Shown here in pieces: positions 25,306 through 34,064 of a stretch of DNA of 64,000 nt; the first letter of the stretch is position 1; the number at the start of each line of letters is the position of its first letter. The notes below the pieces were generated by a model. The model was not told the DNA's origin and ran no database searches. It saw nothing but the letters and a program-made list of their open reading frames with translations. The stretch spans positions 38,469-102,468 of the forward strand of contig NZ_QRQC01000004.1 in the NCBI RefSeq assembly GCF_003475325.1, read 5' to 3'. Position numbers and translations under genes: made by a program. Origin of the DNA: Collinsella sp. AF33-16 (lineage in GTDB: Bacteria; Actinomycetota; Coriobacteriia; Coriobacteriales; Coriobacteriaceae).

Positions 25306-26733
25306 ATTACAAAGTGGCCCCATTAGCCGCAATTCCAGGGTGTTAAGCACTTTTGGACTCAGATCGTCATACTGGACAAGAATTTTAGTTGAGTCTTCCG
25401 GGGCAGACGCGCCATCGGCACACCAAAAGCAGTCACTGATATCGATAAAAGGGATACTCGAGCGCGTGAGGGCCAGCGTAAAAGAGCTTCCGCCCGCGCC
25501 ACGCTCCGCAACCACGATGCAGTAAAGACCCGCATCCGCATGCTCAATCGAGACCTCTCCTGCCGGAAATACCTTCCGCACAAGCGCCATCAGGCCATCA
25601 CGCGCCTCGCGAGCACGAACGCGCACGCGGTTCACATGTCGCTCGTAATCACCCGATTCCAGCAAACGCGCCAAAGCGACCTGGTCAACAGAGCTCACCG
25701 ACGAGGCGTAGAAACCAAGGTTGCGCCTAAACCGCTCCATTAGCTCATCGGGCAACACCATGTACGCCAAACGCAACGCCGATGAAAGGCTCTTCGAAAA
25801 CGTGTTGGTGTAGATAACCGACTGGGCGGCATCGATCGACGCGAGCGCGGGAATCGGCTTCCCGGCAAGGCGAAACTCACAATCAAAGTCATCTTCGATG
25901 AGATACCGACCTGGTCGCTCGGCGGCCCAGCTCAGAAGCGCATAGCGCCGCGCAATGCTCGTCACAAGGCCGGTCGGATATTGATGGGACGGCATCAGGT
26001 GAAGGACATCTGTTCCGGTTTTCTGCAAAGCGCTCAAGTCCACGCCCTCACCATCCAGCGGGATATGGCGAACTTCGCAACCCATAGCCTGATAAATGCG
26101 CGTCAGGCGCAAATAGCCCGGATCCTCGACGGCATACACCTTGTCCGCGCCAAGCAACTGAACCAACATGGTATCGAGCAGCTGGGCGCCCGCACCGATA
26201 ACAATGTTGTCGGGATTAACATTCATGCCCCGTGTCCCGCGCAGATGGCGAGCGATTGCGCGTCGTAGCCGAGCGGTGCCCTGCGCTGGTGCGGGCGAAA
26301 ATATCTCGCGTTCGTCTTCGGATGTCAGCGTTGCCCGTAGCGCGCCTTGCCAAAGCCTAGCCGCCTCCAAAGCGGAAGGAGAAAGCGCATCGAATCGCTC
26401 GATCTGTCCATCGACGTCATGCGCCCCGGGGTCCATAGAGACAGTATCCCGGTCGATATCCCCTGTAACCAAAGCCAAAACCGGTGCATCCGGAAGCTCA
26501 CACGCATAGTAGCCGCGACGCGGCTTTGAGCAAATATAACCCTCGGCGAGCAGCTGACTATATGCATTCTCGATGGTAATGACACTGATTCCCAGATGGC
26601 TGGCAAAGGCGCGCTTAGACGGCAGATGCTCTCCCGCCGCAATGCGTCCAGCAACGATATCATCTCGAATTTGCTGGTAAACATACTCATAGAGCGATGC
26701 TTCGCCGCGTTGTTCCAAATTGTAGTCGAGCAT
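25294..26733 (-). CDS. pdxR: MocR/PdxR-type GntR-aminotransferase regulator of vitamin B6 synthesis
   Basis: 479 residues from ATG 26733 (AGGTGA 7 bases upstream); TTG 26766 is an alternative start. The N-terminal 75 residues are a GntR winged helix (YEYVYQQIRDDIVAGRIAAGEHLPSKR is the region start), the rest a type I aminotransferase fold with the PLP lysine in TFSKSLSSALRL and the IGAGAQ cofactor loop. It is divergent from pdxST, the usual place of PdxR, which senses PLP and activates PLP synthase genes. The last residues NLSE and the stop lie inside hairpin element copy 3. Confidence 0.88.
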   Translation of the reverse strand: MLDYNLEQRGEASLYEYVYQQIRDDIVAGRIAAGEHLPSKRAFASHLGISVITIENAYSQLLAEGYICSKPRRGYYACELPDAPVLALVTGDIDRDTVSMDPGAHDVDGQIERFDALSPSALEAARLWQGALRATLTSEDEREIFSPAPAQGTARLRRAIARHLRGTRGMNVNPDNIVIGAGAQLLDTMLVQLLGADKVYAVEDPGYLRLTRIYQAMGCEVRHIPLDGEGVDLSALQKTGTDVLHLMPSHQYPTGLVTSIARRYALLSWAAERPGRYLIEDDFDCEFRLAGKPIPALASIDAAQSVIYTNTFSKSLSSALRLAYMVLPDELMERFRRNLGFYASSVSSVDQVALARLLESGDYERHVNRVRVRAREARDGLMALVRKVFPAGEVSIEHADAGLYCIVVAERGAGGSSFTLALTRSSIPFIDISDCFWCADGASAPEDSTKILVQYDDLSPKVLNTLELRLMGPLCNLSE

Positions 26734-26744
26734 GAGTTTGTCAC

Positions 26745-26790
26745 CTGACCTTATCGAGTCATTCAATCTGGTATTAGTCTGACCTTGTTA
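26745..26790. promoter_or_regulatory. direct repeats, probable PdxR binding region
   Basis: CTGACCTTAT at 26745 and CTGACCTTGTTAT at 26779 are direct repeats 34 bp apart in the pdxR-pdxS divergent promoter. MocR regulators usually bind such direct repeats; the first one overlaps the pdxR leader and could also serve autoregulation. Confidence 0.5.
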
Positions 26791-26878
26791 TTATCTCGAA
26801 AACTGAGTATTTCGCCATACCCAGCTCCCCGATAGGATGTTCCGTCAAGCAATGCACATGCCAGCCAAGGGAGCAACC

Positions 26879-27769
26879 ATGGCAGAACAGACCAGCAAGG
26901 CCGATCGCGTCAAACTCAACCGCGAGCTCGCGCAGATGCTCAAGGGCGGCGTCATCATGGACGTCACCACGCCCGAGCAGGCACGCATCGCCGAGGAGGC
27001 AGGCGCCTGCGCCGTCATGGCTCTCGAGCGCATCCCGGCCGACATCCGCGCCGCCGGCGGCGTGTCGCGCATGAGTGACCCCAAGATGATCAAGGGCATT
27101 CAGGAGGCCGTCTCCATCCCCGTCATGGCAAAGTGCCGCATCGGTCACATCGTCGAGGCGCAGGTCCTTCAGGCCATCGAGATCGATTACATCGATGAGT
27201 CCGAGGTTCTCTCCCCCGCCGACGATGTCTACCACATCGACAAGACCCAGTTTGACGTGCCGTTTGTCTGCGGCGCCCGCGATCTGGGCGAGGCGCTGCG
27301 CCGTGTTGCCGAGGGCGCCACGATAATCCGCACCAAGGGCGAGCCGGGCACGGGCGACGTGGTCCAGGCCGTGCGTCACATGCGCAAGATCCAAAAGCAG
27401 ATCCGCGACGTTGTTGCCCTGCGCGACGATGAGCTCTTTGAGGCCGCTAAGCAGCTGCAGGTTCCGGTCGAGCTGGTGCGCGAGGTCCATGCGACGGGCA
27501 AGCTCCCCGTCGTGAACTTTGCTGCCGGCGGCGTCGCGACCCCCGCCGACGCCGCGCTGATGATGCAGTTGGGCGCCGAAGGCGTCTTTGTCGGATCGGG
27601 CATCTTTAAGAGCGGCGACCCGGCCAAGCGCGCCGCCGCCATCGTCAAGGCCGTGGCCAACTTCACCGACGCCAAGCTCATCGCTGAGCTTTCGGAGGAT
27701 CTTGGCGAGGCCATGGTCGGCATCAACGCCGACGAGATCGAGATCATCATGGAGGAGCGCGGACGCTAG
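26879..27769 (+). CDS. pdxS: pyridoxal 5'-phosphate synthase, lyase subunit PdxS
   Basis: 296 residues from ATG 26879 (AAGGGAGC upstream); an earlier in-frame ATG at 26837 lacks a ribosome site and adds residues not typical of the family. Makes PLP from ribose 5-phosphate, glyceraldehyde 3-phosphate and ammonia supplied by PdxT. Signatures [20 protein letters not shown], the Schiff-base lysine in [21 protein letters not shown] and [13 protein letters not shown] are intact. It is first in a two-gene operon with pdxT, 20 bp apart. Confidence 0.97.
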   Translation: MAEQTSKADRVKLNRELAQMLKGGVIMDVTTPEQARIAEEAGACAVMALERIPADIRAAGGVSRMSDPKMIKGIQEAVSIPVMAKCRIGHIVEAQVLQAIEIDYIDESEVLSPADDVYHIDKTQFDVPFVCGARDLGEALRRVAEGATIIRTKGEPGTGDVVQAVRHMRKIQKQIRDVVALRDDELFEAAKQLQVPVELVREVHATGKLPVVNFAAGGVATPADAALMMQLGAEGVFVGSGIFKSGDPAKRAAAIVKAVANFTDAKLIAELSEDLGEAMVGINADEIEIIMEERGR

Positions 27770-27789
27770 TCCGGTGGAAAGGATCGCAC

Positions 27790-28377
27790 ATGAGCGATTA
27801 CGCAGACCAGACGGTCGCCGTGCTGGCGGTCCAAGGTGCTTTTGCCGAGCACGAGGCAAGACTGTCCGAGCTGGGCGCACGTTGTATTGAGCTGAGGCAG
27901 GTGGCTGATTTGAAGCAGGACTTTGACCGTCTGGTACTTCCCGGCGGCGAGTCTACCGTTCAAGGGAAGCTGCTTGATGAGCTGGGCATGCTCGAGGAGC
28001 TTCGCACCCACATTGTTGAAGGCATGCCCGTCCTTGGCACCTGCGCCGGCTTGATTCTATTGGCGCGCGATCTTGCCGCACACGACGATAAGGGAACGCC
28101 GCGCCTAGCAACCATGAACGTACTCGTTGAGCGCAACGCTTATGGCAGACAGCTCGGCAGTTTTCGCACCAAGGGCCAGGTGTCCGGCATCGACGGTGAA
28201 GTGCCATTAACATTTATCCGTGCACCCCGCATCGTCGAGGTCCACGGCGACGCCAAGGCCTTAGCGAAAGTCGACGGCCGTATCGTCGCCGCCCGCCAAG
28301 GCAACCAGCTCGGCGTAACCTTCCACCCCGAGCTCGACGACGATACCCGCCTCCACGAACTCTTCCTTCAGATGTAG
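27790..28377 (+). CDS. pdxT: pyridoxal 5'-phosphate synthase, glutaminase subunit PdxT
   Basis: 195 residues. Class I glutaminase that releases ammonia for PdxS. Visible are LPGGESTVQGKL, the catalytic Cys in LGTCAGLILLA, and the His/Glu dyad in VTFHPELDDD. GGAAAGGA lies upstream of the ATG. Confidence 0.96.
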   Translation: MSDYADQTVAVLAVQGAFAEHEARLSELGARCIELRQVADLKQDFDRLVLPGGESTVQGKLLDELGMLEELRTHIVEGMPVLGTCAGLILLARDLAAHDDKGTPRLATMNVLVERNAYGRQLGSFRTKGQVSGIDGEVPLTFIRAPRIVEVHGDAKALAKVDGRIVAARQGNQLGVTFHPELDDDTRLHELFLQM

Positions 28378-28408
28378 GAAGAGCAGAAGCGAGCGTGGAT
28401 TTTCGGAC

Positions 28409-28492
28409 ACATAACAAATGAGAGTGGATAATCTCCCACTCTGAGCTTGAATGCAGGCTCAAACCGGGAGATTATCCACTCTCATGCTATGT
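28409..28492. repeat. long hairpin with perfect 20-bp stem
   Basis: ATGAGAGTGGATAATCTCCC pairs perfectly with its complement ending at 28485, and ACATA/TATGT extend the stem outside a small bulge. The loop itself contains TGAGC/GCTCA. There is no U-run right after it, so it is more than a simple terminator. Confidence 0.85.
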
Positions 28493-28579
28493 AGTCATTT
28501 AAGAACGTCTCCAATGACTACTTGCAACGAATCATTTTTGGCAACAGAAATTACGCCGATGTTTTGGCAACGCCAGCGA

Positions 28580-28679
28580 GCGACGCCCAGGGCGAACAAG
28601 TTGGCATGAAAAAGGCAAGGCATAGACCTTCTGGTCATGCCTTGCCTTTTGAATGACAAATTGTCGCCCTGGGCGTCGC
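28580..28679. repeat. nested double hairpin (outer 16-bp, inner 18-bp stem)
   Basis: Outer arms GCGACGCCCAGGGCGA (28580) and its complement (28664) are perfect. Nested inside, AAAAGGCAAGGCAT and ATGCCTTGCCTTTT form a second stem at 28610-28650 around a short loop, which could terminate pdxT transcription through TTTT. Confidence 0.85.
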
Positions 28680-28692
28680 GCAGCGTCAACTA

Positions 28693-28720
28693 GTTACGCG
28701 GTTTGGTAAAACCGCGTAAC
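28693..28720 (-). terminator. hairpin just after the RGG-protein gene
   Basis: GTTACGCGGTTT with complement around GGTA, directly following the stop of the minus-strand gene. Possible terminator though the U-run is short. Confidence 0.6.
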
Positions 28721-28724
28721 CCAA

Positions 28725-29636
28725 TTAGAAGCGGTTGCCGCGGAAGCCGCCGCCGTTGCGGCCGCCACGATCGCCACCGCGACCGCCGCGGTCGTTACCA
28801 CGGTTGCCGCCGAAGCCGCCACGGTTGCCACCGCGGTCGCCATAGCCACCACGGTTGCCGCCAAAGCCGCCGCGACCGCCACGGTCGCCGCCACGGTCAC
28901 CAAATCCGCCACGGCCGCCACGATCGCCACCGCGACCGCCACGGTCGCCACCGCGGCCACCGCGATCGCCAAAGCCACCGCGGCCACCGCGATCGCCGCC
29001 ACGGCCACCGCGATCGTCACGACCGCCGCGAGGACCGCGGTCCTCGTCCAGGCCCATGGCGACGAGCGGAGCGATGACCTTATCGAGAGCGGCCATCAGC
29101 TCGGTGGCCTCCTCGTAAGAAAGCTCGGGCAGGAGCTTCTCCTTCTTGTTGGCAAGCTCGACCAGGCCCTCAGCGGCATCCTCGGCAGCGAAGACAACGA
29201 TCTTGCGCATATCGCCCTCGGCGTCGTCGATGCGGCCAACCAGATCGGCAGCCTCGGCCTCGGCCATCAGGCCATCGAGCTCACGAAGGCGCATGCCCAA
29301 CAGGTCGGACATTTCCTTCTGCTCCATCTTGGGCTTGAGGTCAAGGAGCTTGATGGCGCGCTCGATGTTCGCCATGCGCTCGGCCTTGGCCTCCTCCTCT
29401 TTGGAAATAGCAAAGCGACGGCTACGCAGCAGGCGGGCGGCCTTCTGCATCTTGTCCATCAGCTCTTCGTCATCGTAATCAACGGCGGCCTCGACAACCT
29501 CGGCCTCCTCCTCGGCGGAAACCTCGTCAGCAGCCTCAACCTCGGCAGCTTCGGTCTCCACGATCTCGACTGCCTCGACCTCGGCAGCCATGGTCTCGTT
29601 CTCGGTCTCGTTCATAATCTCTTCGTTCTCAGACAT
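28725..29636 (-). CDS. MarR-like winged-helix-type protein with acidic head and RGG-rich tail
   Basis: 303 residues. Residues 1-60 are highly acidic (Glu/Ala/Val repeats), about 60-195 form a helical domain resembling a winged helix (around IERAIKLLDLKPKMEQKEMS), and about 200-303 are a low-complexity tail of Arg-Gly-Gly, Gly-Asp-Arg and Gly-Phe-Gly repeats with more than a dozen RGG motifs. RGG boxes bind RNA and promote condensation in eukaryotic and some bacterial RNA proteins; here the role is inference. The ATG at 29636 has GGAGT upstream. The tail is coded by a repetitive CG-rich stretch that may be length-variable between strains. Confidence 0.8.
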   Translation of the reverse strand: MSENEEIMNETENETMAAEVEAVEIVETEAAEVEAADEVSAEEEAEVVEAAVDYDDEELMDKMQKAARLLRSRRFAISKEEEAKAERMANIERAIKLLDLKPKMEQKEMSDLLGMRLRELDGLMAEAEAADLVGRIDDAEGDMRKIVVFAAEDAAEGLVELANKKEKLLPELSYEEATELMAALDKVIAPLVAMGLDEDRGPRGGRDDRGGRGGDRGGRGGFGDRGGRGGDRGGRGGDRGGRGGFGDRGGDRGGRGGFGGNRGGYGDRGGNRGGFGGNRGNDRGGRGGDRGGRNGGGFRGNRF

Positions 29637-29850
29637 GAGACTCCTTCTTGGCCCTCTCGGGCATCATCGCCCCATTCGCGGGGCCCGTCGCGCACTCTTT
29701 GCGCTTTAAACATTCATGCCTCTCGGCAAAACGCCCATTAGTTTATGGTGTCGCCTTCCAATCTAGCTGCAGAATCTATGTGCACACATTAATGCAACAT
29801 GTCGCGGTATCATGGCCTGAACCAAACATGTCCACCTTAAGGAGCCCGCC

Positions 29851-30261
29851 ATGATTAAACCCATCATGAAGTCCGAGTTCTTTTTACGCCTGCCCTCCGA
29901 AGACGCCGGCCCCGAAGACGCCGCGACCGGGCAGGATCTCCTGGATACGCTCCACGAGCATGAGCGCGAGTGCGTGGGCCTCGCCGCCAACATGATCGGC
30001 GTGCGCAAACGCATCATCTGCGTAAAGGACGGCAACAGGACACTCCTGATGTACAACCCTCAAATTCTTGAGCAGGTCAATGCCTATCAGACGAGCGAAG
30101 GATGTCTTTCGCTCGTCGGCGAGCGTCCCTGCACTCGTTATCGCCGCATTAAGGTGGAATATCTGGACGAGAGCTTTGTCCACCGCATCAAGAACTTCTC
30201 GGGCTACACCGCCGAGATCATCCAACACGAAATCGACCACTGCAACGGGATCGTGATCTAG
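29851..30261 (+). CDS. peptide-deformylase-like protein lacking the motif I glutamine
   Basis: 136 residues, AAGGAG upstream of the ATG. Deformylases remove the formyl group from nascent proteins. Motif II EGCLS and motif III HEIDH are intact and should bind the metal, but motif I, normally G-x-G-x-AA-x-Q, reads VGLAANMIG with Met in place of the catalytic Gln. The protein is also shorter than usual (about 150-180 residues). It may be a specialised or inactive paralog; a canonical copy would be expected elsewhere in the genome. Convergent with the XRE-aminotransferase gene, sharing a terminator. Confidence 0.8.
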   Translation: MIKPIMKSEFFLRLPSEDAGPEDAATGQDLLDTLHEHERECVGLAANMIGVRKRIICVKDGNRTLLMYNPQILEQVNAYQTSEGCLSLVGERPCTRYRRIKVEYLDESFVHRIKNFSGYTAEIIQHEIDHCNGIVI

Positions 30262-30273
30262 TTCCGCCGATTC

Positions 30274-30313
30274 AAAAAAGCTCCCTGCAGCAAAACAACT
30301 GCAGGGAGCTTTT
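30274..30313. terminator. bidirectional terminator
   Basis: Stem AAAAGCTCCCTGCAG with exact complement around an A-rich loop, A-run on one side and T-run on the other, between convergent genes. Confidence 0.9.
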
Positions 30314-30336
30314 CATAGTGCGGAACTTCTATCCCA

Positions 30337-31857
30337 CTAGCTCTGGCGGTAATGGTCAAAGAAGTCGGCGAGGTCTTCGAGGGACTCTTTGAGTACTTCC
30401 ATGCGCGGCAGGTACACGATGCGGAAGTGGTCGGGCTCAGCCCAGTTGAAGCCGCCGCCGCGCGTGATCAGGATCTTCTTCTCGTGCAGCAGGTCGAGGG
30501 CGAACTGCTCGTCATCGGTGATGTTGAACTTCTTCACATCCATCTTGGGGAAGATGTAGAACGCCGCGCGCGGCTTAACCACCGAGATGCCGTCAATCTT
30601 GTTGAGCGCCTCATACACAAAGTTGCGCTGCTCGTAGACACGGCCGCCGGGACGGATGTAGTCGTTAACGGACTGATGGCCACCGAGTGCCGTCTGAACG
30701 ATCGACTGAGCCGGCACGTTAGAGCACAGGCGCATGTTGGAGAGCATGTTGATGCCCATGATGAAGTCGCTCATGCAGCGCTGGTTGCCCGAAAGCACCA
30801 TCCAGCCAATACGATAGCCCGCGATCATGTGCGACTTGGAAAGACCGCTAAAGGTGACGCAGGGCAGATCGGGAGCGAGCGAGGCAATCGAGACGTGCTC
30901 GTAGCCGTCCATGCATAGGCGGTCGTAGATCTCATCGGCAAAGATCATGAGCTGGTGCCTGCGCGCAACCTCAACGATGCCCTCGAGCACCTCGCGCGGA
31001 TAGACGGAACCCGTGGGGTTGTTGGGGTTGATGATGACGAGAGCCTTGGTCGCGCTCGTGATCTTGGACTCCATATCCTCCAGGTCGGGATACCAATCCG
31101 CCTGCTCATCGCACAGATAGTGCACGGGATGACCGCCGGCAAGGGTTGCGCACGCCGTCCAGAGCGGATAGTCGGGGCTGGGGATCAGAATCTCGTCGCC
31201 ATTGTCGAGCAGCGCGTTCATCGAAAGCTGAATGAGCTCGGACACGCCGTTGCCCGTGTAGATATGCTCCATCTGAACGTTGGGCAGGCCCTTGATCTGC
31301 GAATACTGCATGATCGCCTTGCGCGCGGAGAACAGGCCACGCGAGTTGGAATAGCCTTCGCAGTCGGGCAGCTGCTGGCGCATGTCCTTGATGACCTCAT
31401 CGGGCGTGCGGAAACCGAAGGGCGCCGGGTTGCCGATATTGAGCTTGAGGATGCGCTCGCCCTCGTCCTCCATACGGGCAGCCTCGTCGACGACGGGACC
31501 GCGCACGTCATACAGGACGTTATCGAGCTTGGTGGATTTAGAAAAAGTACGCATGGTGGCGCTCCTTGCAATTTGAGCTGAGGGATGGGGTTCGGGCTTG
31601 GAATCGTTGCGGGGTGATGATGCCTCGCCTTGATCGGCGTCGCCGGCAAGCAGCCAGGTAACATCGACCTCCAAAATACGGGCGAGCAGCTCAGCCACAT
31701 CGCGCCGCGGGATCGTCTTGCCGCTCACATATTGGCTCATCTGACTCTTGCCGAGTTTTTTGCCGAGCATCTCCGATGCGCGGATCACGTCCGACTGGCG
31801 AACGTCGCGATCGGACATAGCCTGTCGCAGGCGATCGCTAAACGTCTCTTGGGCCAC
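30337..31857 (-). CDS. XRE HTH domain fused to class I aminotransferase (AlaA/AlaT-like)
   Basis: 506 residues from GTG 31857, with AAGGAGG 7 bases upstream. Residues about 5-75 are a helix-turn-helix of the XRE type (LGKSQMSQYVSGKTIPRRD), about 76-100 a linker, and 103-506 a complete fold-type I aminotransferase close to alanine/pyruvate transaminases: GYSNSRGLFSARKAI, NPNNPTGSVYP, the PLP lysine K341 in SGLSKSHMIAGYR, and the C-terminal Arg region FRIVYLPR. The combination parallels MocR proteins but uses an XRE rather than a GntR domain. It probably couples amino-acid or PLP sensing to transcription, or is an enzyme that represses itself; the 20-bp palindrome at 31898 is a likely target. 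Confidence 0.85.
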   Translation of the reverse strand: MAQETFSDRLRQAMSDRDVRQSDVIRASEMLGKKLGKSQMSQYVSGKTIPRRDVAELLARILEVDVTWLLAGDADQGEASSPRNDSKPEPHPSAQIARSATMRTFSKSTKLDNVLYDVRGPVVDEAARMEDEGERILKLNIGNPAPFGFRTPDEVIKDMRQQLPDCEGYSNSRGLFSARKAIMQYSQIKGLPNVQMEHIYTGNGVSELIQLSMNALLDNGDEILIPSPDYPLWTACATLAGGHPVHYLCDEQADWYPDLEDMESKITSATKALVIINPNNPTGSVYPREVLEGIVEVARRHQLMIFADEIYDRLCMDGYEHVSIASLAPDLPCVTFSGLSKSHMIAGYRIGWMVLSGNQRCMSDFIMGINMLSNMRLCSNVPAQSIVQTALGGHQSVNDYIRPGGRVYEQRNFVYEALNKIDGISVVKPRAAFYIFPKMDVKKFNITDDEQFALDLLHEKKILITRGGGFNWAEPDHFRIVYLPRMEVLKESLEDLADFFDHYRQS

Positions 31858-31878
31858 TAGAACCTCCTTGCTGGCAAA

Positions 31879-31960
31879 GTTCAATTTATAGAACACGAAT
31901 TGAACCATGGTTCAATTTAGCAAGCAGTATAACGCGGCACATTATCCGAAAGTTCAATTT
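31879..31960. promoter_or_regulatory. palindromic operator and half-sites upstream of the XRE-aminotransferase gene
   Basis: AATTGAACCATGGTTCAATT at 31898-31917 is a perfect 20-bp palindrome. Half-site GTTCAATTT occurs again at 31879 and 31952, making a cluster of four half-sites within 82 bp directly upstream of the GTG start. This is the expected pattern for autoregulation by the XRE domain. Confidence 0.6.
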
Positions 31961-32019
31961 CACAAGAAAATGTACCGAGCCTCGAGAATTGTCCCAAAGT
32001 AGGCAACGGGTACGCGCTT

Positions 32020-32877
32020 TTAGAGATATTCGAGGAAACGAGCCGCCGCAAGCGAAACGTCAGCGGTGCGGTATATGGCATTGATCTGCCGATGAGGATG
32101 TCCCTCGAGCGGGCGCACGACAACATCGAACTGGCAGCGGCGCAAGATGAGCGCCGGAAGAATGCTCACGCCCAGACCGTCCTCGACCATGGCCATAATC
32201 GCATAATCATCCCAGGTCGACAGCTTGGAGCACACCGTCAGCCCCGCCCGACGGAACAGCGGCGTAATCTCGTCATCGGTACCGCGTTCTAGCAGAATAA
32301 ACTGCTCGTTGGCTAAATCGGCAAGAGAAACGACCTTCGCCGTGGCAAGCAAAGAGCCTGCCGGCACTACCGCCATCAACTCGTCGCGCACCAACGGCCG
32401 CGACGCCACGCCGGCGTCGCGTGGCTCGCGCGGAATAAAGCCCAGGTCGCAGCGGCCTTCCGCCACCCATTGCTCAATCTCTGAGTAATCACCCATCAGC
32501 AGCTCATAATCGACGTCCGGGTGATCGGCGCGAAAGCGCGCGATCACCGGCGGCAGCACGTGGGTCGCCACGCTCGAAAACGTACCGATGCAGATTTTGC
32601 CGCGCATAAGCCCACGCATCTCATCCACCCGTCGCTGCAAGCGAGTGAATTCCTCGCATAACGCCTCGACTGCCGGCATGACCTGCCGCCCGTCGGCAGA
32701 AAGCACCACGCCCTCGCGGCTGCGATCAAGCACCTTAAAACCCCAGTCTGCCTCAAGGTCGCCCACCATACGGCTCACGCCCGACTGCGAATAGCTCAAC
32801 CGCTCGGCGGCGCGCGTAAAACTGCCGGCGCGCACGGTCTCGAGCAGCACCTGCATCTTTTGAATATTGGTCTCCAC
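32020..32877 (-). CDS. LysR-family regulator
   Basis: 285 residues from GTG 32877 (GTGGGGA upstream). N-terminal winged helix with FTRAAERLSYSQSGVSRM and a substrate-binding-like C-terminal domain (GKICIGTFSSVATHVLP). It is divergent from the EamA transporter gene with a 118-bp gap, the usual layout for a LysR regulator and its target. The effector is unknown. Confidence 0.88.
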   Translation of the reverse strand: METNIQKMQVLLETVRAGSFTRAAERLSYSQSGVSRMVGDLEADWGFKVLDRSREGVVLSADGRQVMPAVEALCEEFTRLQRRVDEMRGLMRGKICIGTFSSVATHVLPPVIARFRADHPDVDYELLMGDYSEIEQWVAEGRCDLGFIPREPRDAGVASRPLVRDELMAVVPAGSLLATAKVVSLADLANEQFILLERGTDDEITPLFRRAGLTVCSKLSTWDDYAIMAMVEDGLGVSILPALILRRCQFDVVVRPLEGHPHRQINAIYRTADVSLAAARFLEYL

Positions 32878-32995
32878 GGCACGTCCCCACCTTTGCATGA
32901 GTTTTTGTCATGTTATCCATGCATTATATTCGCTTTTCTTCTAAAGCCAGTTCACCCATAGTGAACATGCTCGGATATAGAGGGGATGTCAGCGC

Positions 32996-33907
32996 ATGAA
33001 CAACGGACTGTTTACGTACTTAGCAGCATTGCTATTGTTTGGCTCCAACGGCATCATCGCCGCTGCCATCGCGCTGCCCAGCTCCGATATCGTGCTCCTG
33101 CGCACGTTTCTGGGAGCCCTCTCGCTTGTAACCATCCTCGCCACTACCCAACACCATAAGTTGCAGGCGCCATCTCGCCCCCGTGAAGCCGCAGCCCTCC
33201 TCCTTTCGGGAGCCGCGCTGGGCGCCAGCTGGATTTTTCTGTTCCGCGCTTATCAGACAATCGGCGTCGGCGTATCCTCGCTGCTGTACTACTGCGGCCC
33301 CATCATTGTCATGGCGCTCTCCCCGCTCATCTTTGGCGAAAAGCTGACCGGCGGCAAAATCGCCGGGTTTATCGCCGTCGCCTGCGGCGCTTTTCTCATT
33401 GCAGCGCAAGGTCTAGGCGGCAATATGCCCATTGCGGGTATCGCCTGCGGCATCGCCTCGGCATTTTGCTATGCGCTGATGGTCATCGCTAGCAAGGGTG
33501 CGCCACACATCGAAGGTCTCGAGAACTCCGCGCTCCAGGTGAGCGCCGCCTTTGTGACCGCGTTGGTCCTCACGCTCATCACGCAGGGCGCTCCCTCGTT
33601 CCTGTCCGCCGGCGTCGCCGCCAGTATTGATTGGCGCGCCGTCGCTATGCTCGGCGTCGTCAACACCGGCATTGGTTGCCTGCTCTACTTTAGCGCCGTC
33701 GCCAAGCTGCCCGTCCAGACCGTCGCCGTCGTCGGCTACCTCGAGCCGCTTTCGGCGGTCGTGTTCTCGGCCGTCCTTTTGGGCGAAGCCATAACACCGG
33801 TCCGCCTGATGGGCGCCGCGCTTATCATCGGCGGCGCGATTTTTTGCGAACTCGCCGGCAAACGCGCAAACGCCAAGGCTGGCATCGCCCAGACAGTACG
33901 TGCTTAA
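32996..33907 (+). CDS. EamA/DMT-family transporter
   Basis: 303 residues with about ten hydrophobic segments arranged as two EamA repeats (residues 5-135 and 150-285), e.g. IGVGVSSLLYYCGPIIVMAL and GYLEPLSAVVFSAVLLGE. Members export amino acids or other metabolites; substrate not predictable. Probably controlled by the divergent LysR gene. Confidence 0.9.
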   Translation: MNNGLFTYLAALLLFGSNGIIAAAIALPSSDIVLLRTFLGALSLVTILATTQHHKLQAPSRPREAAALLLSGAALGASWIFLFRAYQTIGVGVSSLLYYCGPIIVMALSPLIFGEKLTGGKIAGFIAVACGAFLIAAQGLGGNMPIAGIACGIASAFCYALMVIASKGAPHIEGLENSALQVSAAFVTALVLTLITQGAPSFLSAGVAASIDWRAVAMLGVVNTGIGCLLYFSAVAKLPVQTVAVVGYLEPLSAVVFSAVLLGEAITPVRLMGAALIIGGAIFCELAGKRANAKAGIAQTVRA

Positions 33908-33941
33908 AAGTCTCTGCTTTGAAATGCTACCTGCGTAGATA

Positions 33942-34053
33942 AATAATCCCCAGCTGAGGATTATTGTCTAAAATAACCCGATGTGCCAAACTGCTCTTGT
34001 ATGTATAAAGACGGCATAAAGTTTTTTGTCCTAGACAGATAACCGGATGTCTA
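33942..34053 (+). promoter_or_regulatory. kup leader with two inverted repeats
   Basis: AATAATCC...GGATTATT near 33942-33966 and TAGACA...TGTCTA near 34032-34053 lie in the 157-bp gap upstream of kup. No match to a known riboswitch was seen; these may be regulator sites or a terminator-like leader. Confidence 0.3.
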
Positions 34054-34064
34054 AGGGAGTCCTC

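Larger units (their letters stand above)
28378..28724. other. 347-bp intergenic region filled with hairpins between pdxT and the RGG gene
   Basis: No coding sequence seen. It holds three separate inverted-repeat structures at 28409-28492, 28580-28679 and 28693-28720, reported individually, between convergent genes. Confidence 0.8.

Noticed and set aside
33942-34064. Possible K+-related riboswitch before kup
   Set aside because: Inverted repeats are present but none of the conserved cores of known ydaO or ykkC-type elements could be found.
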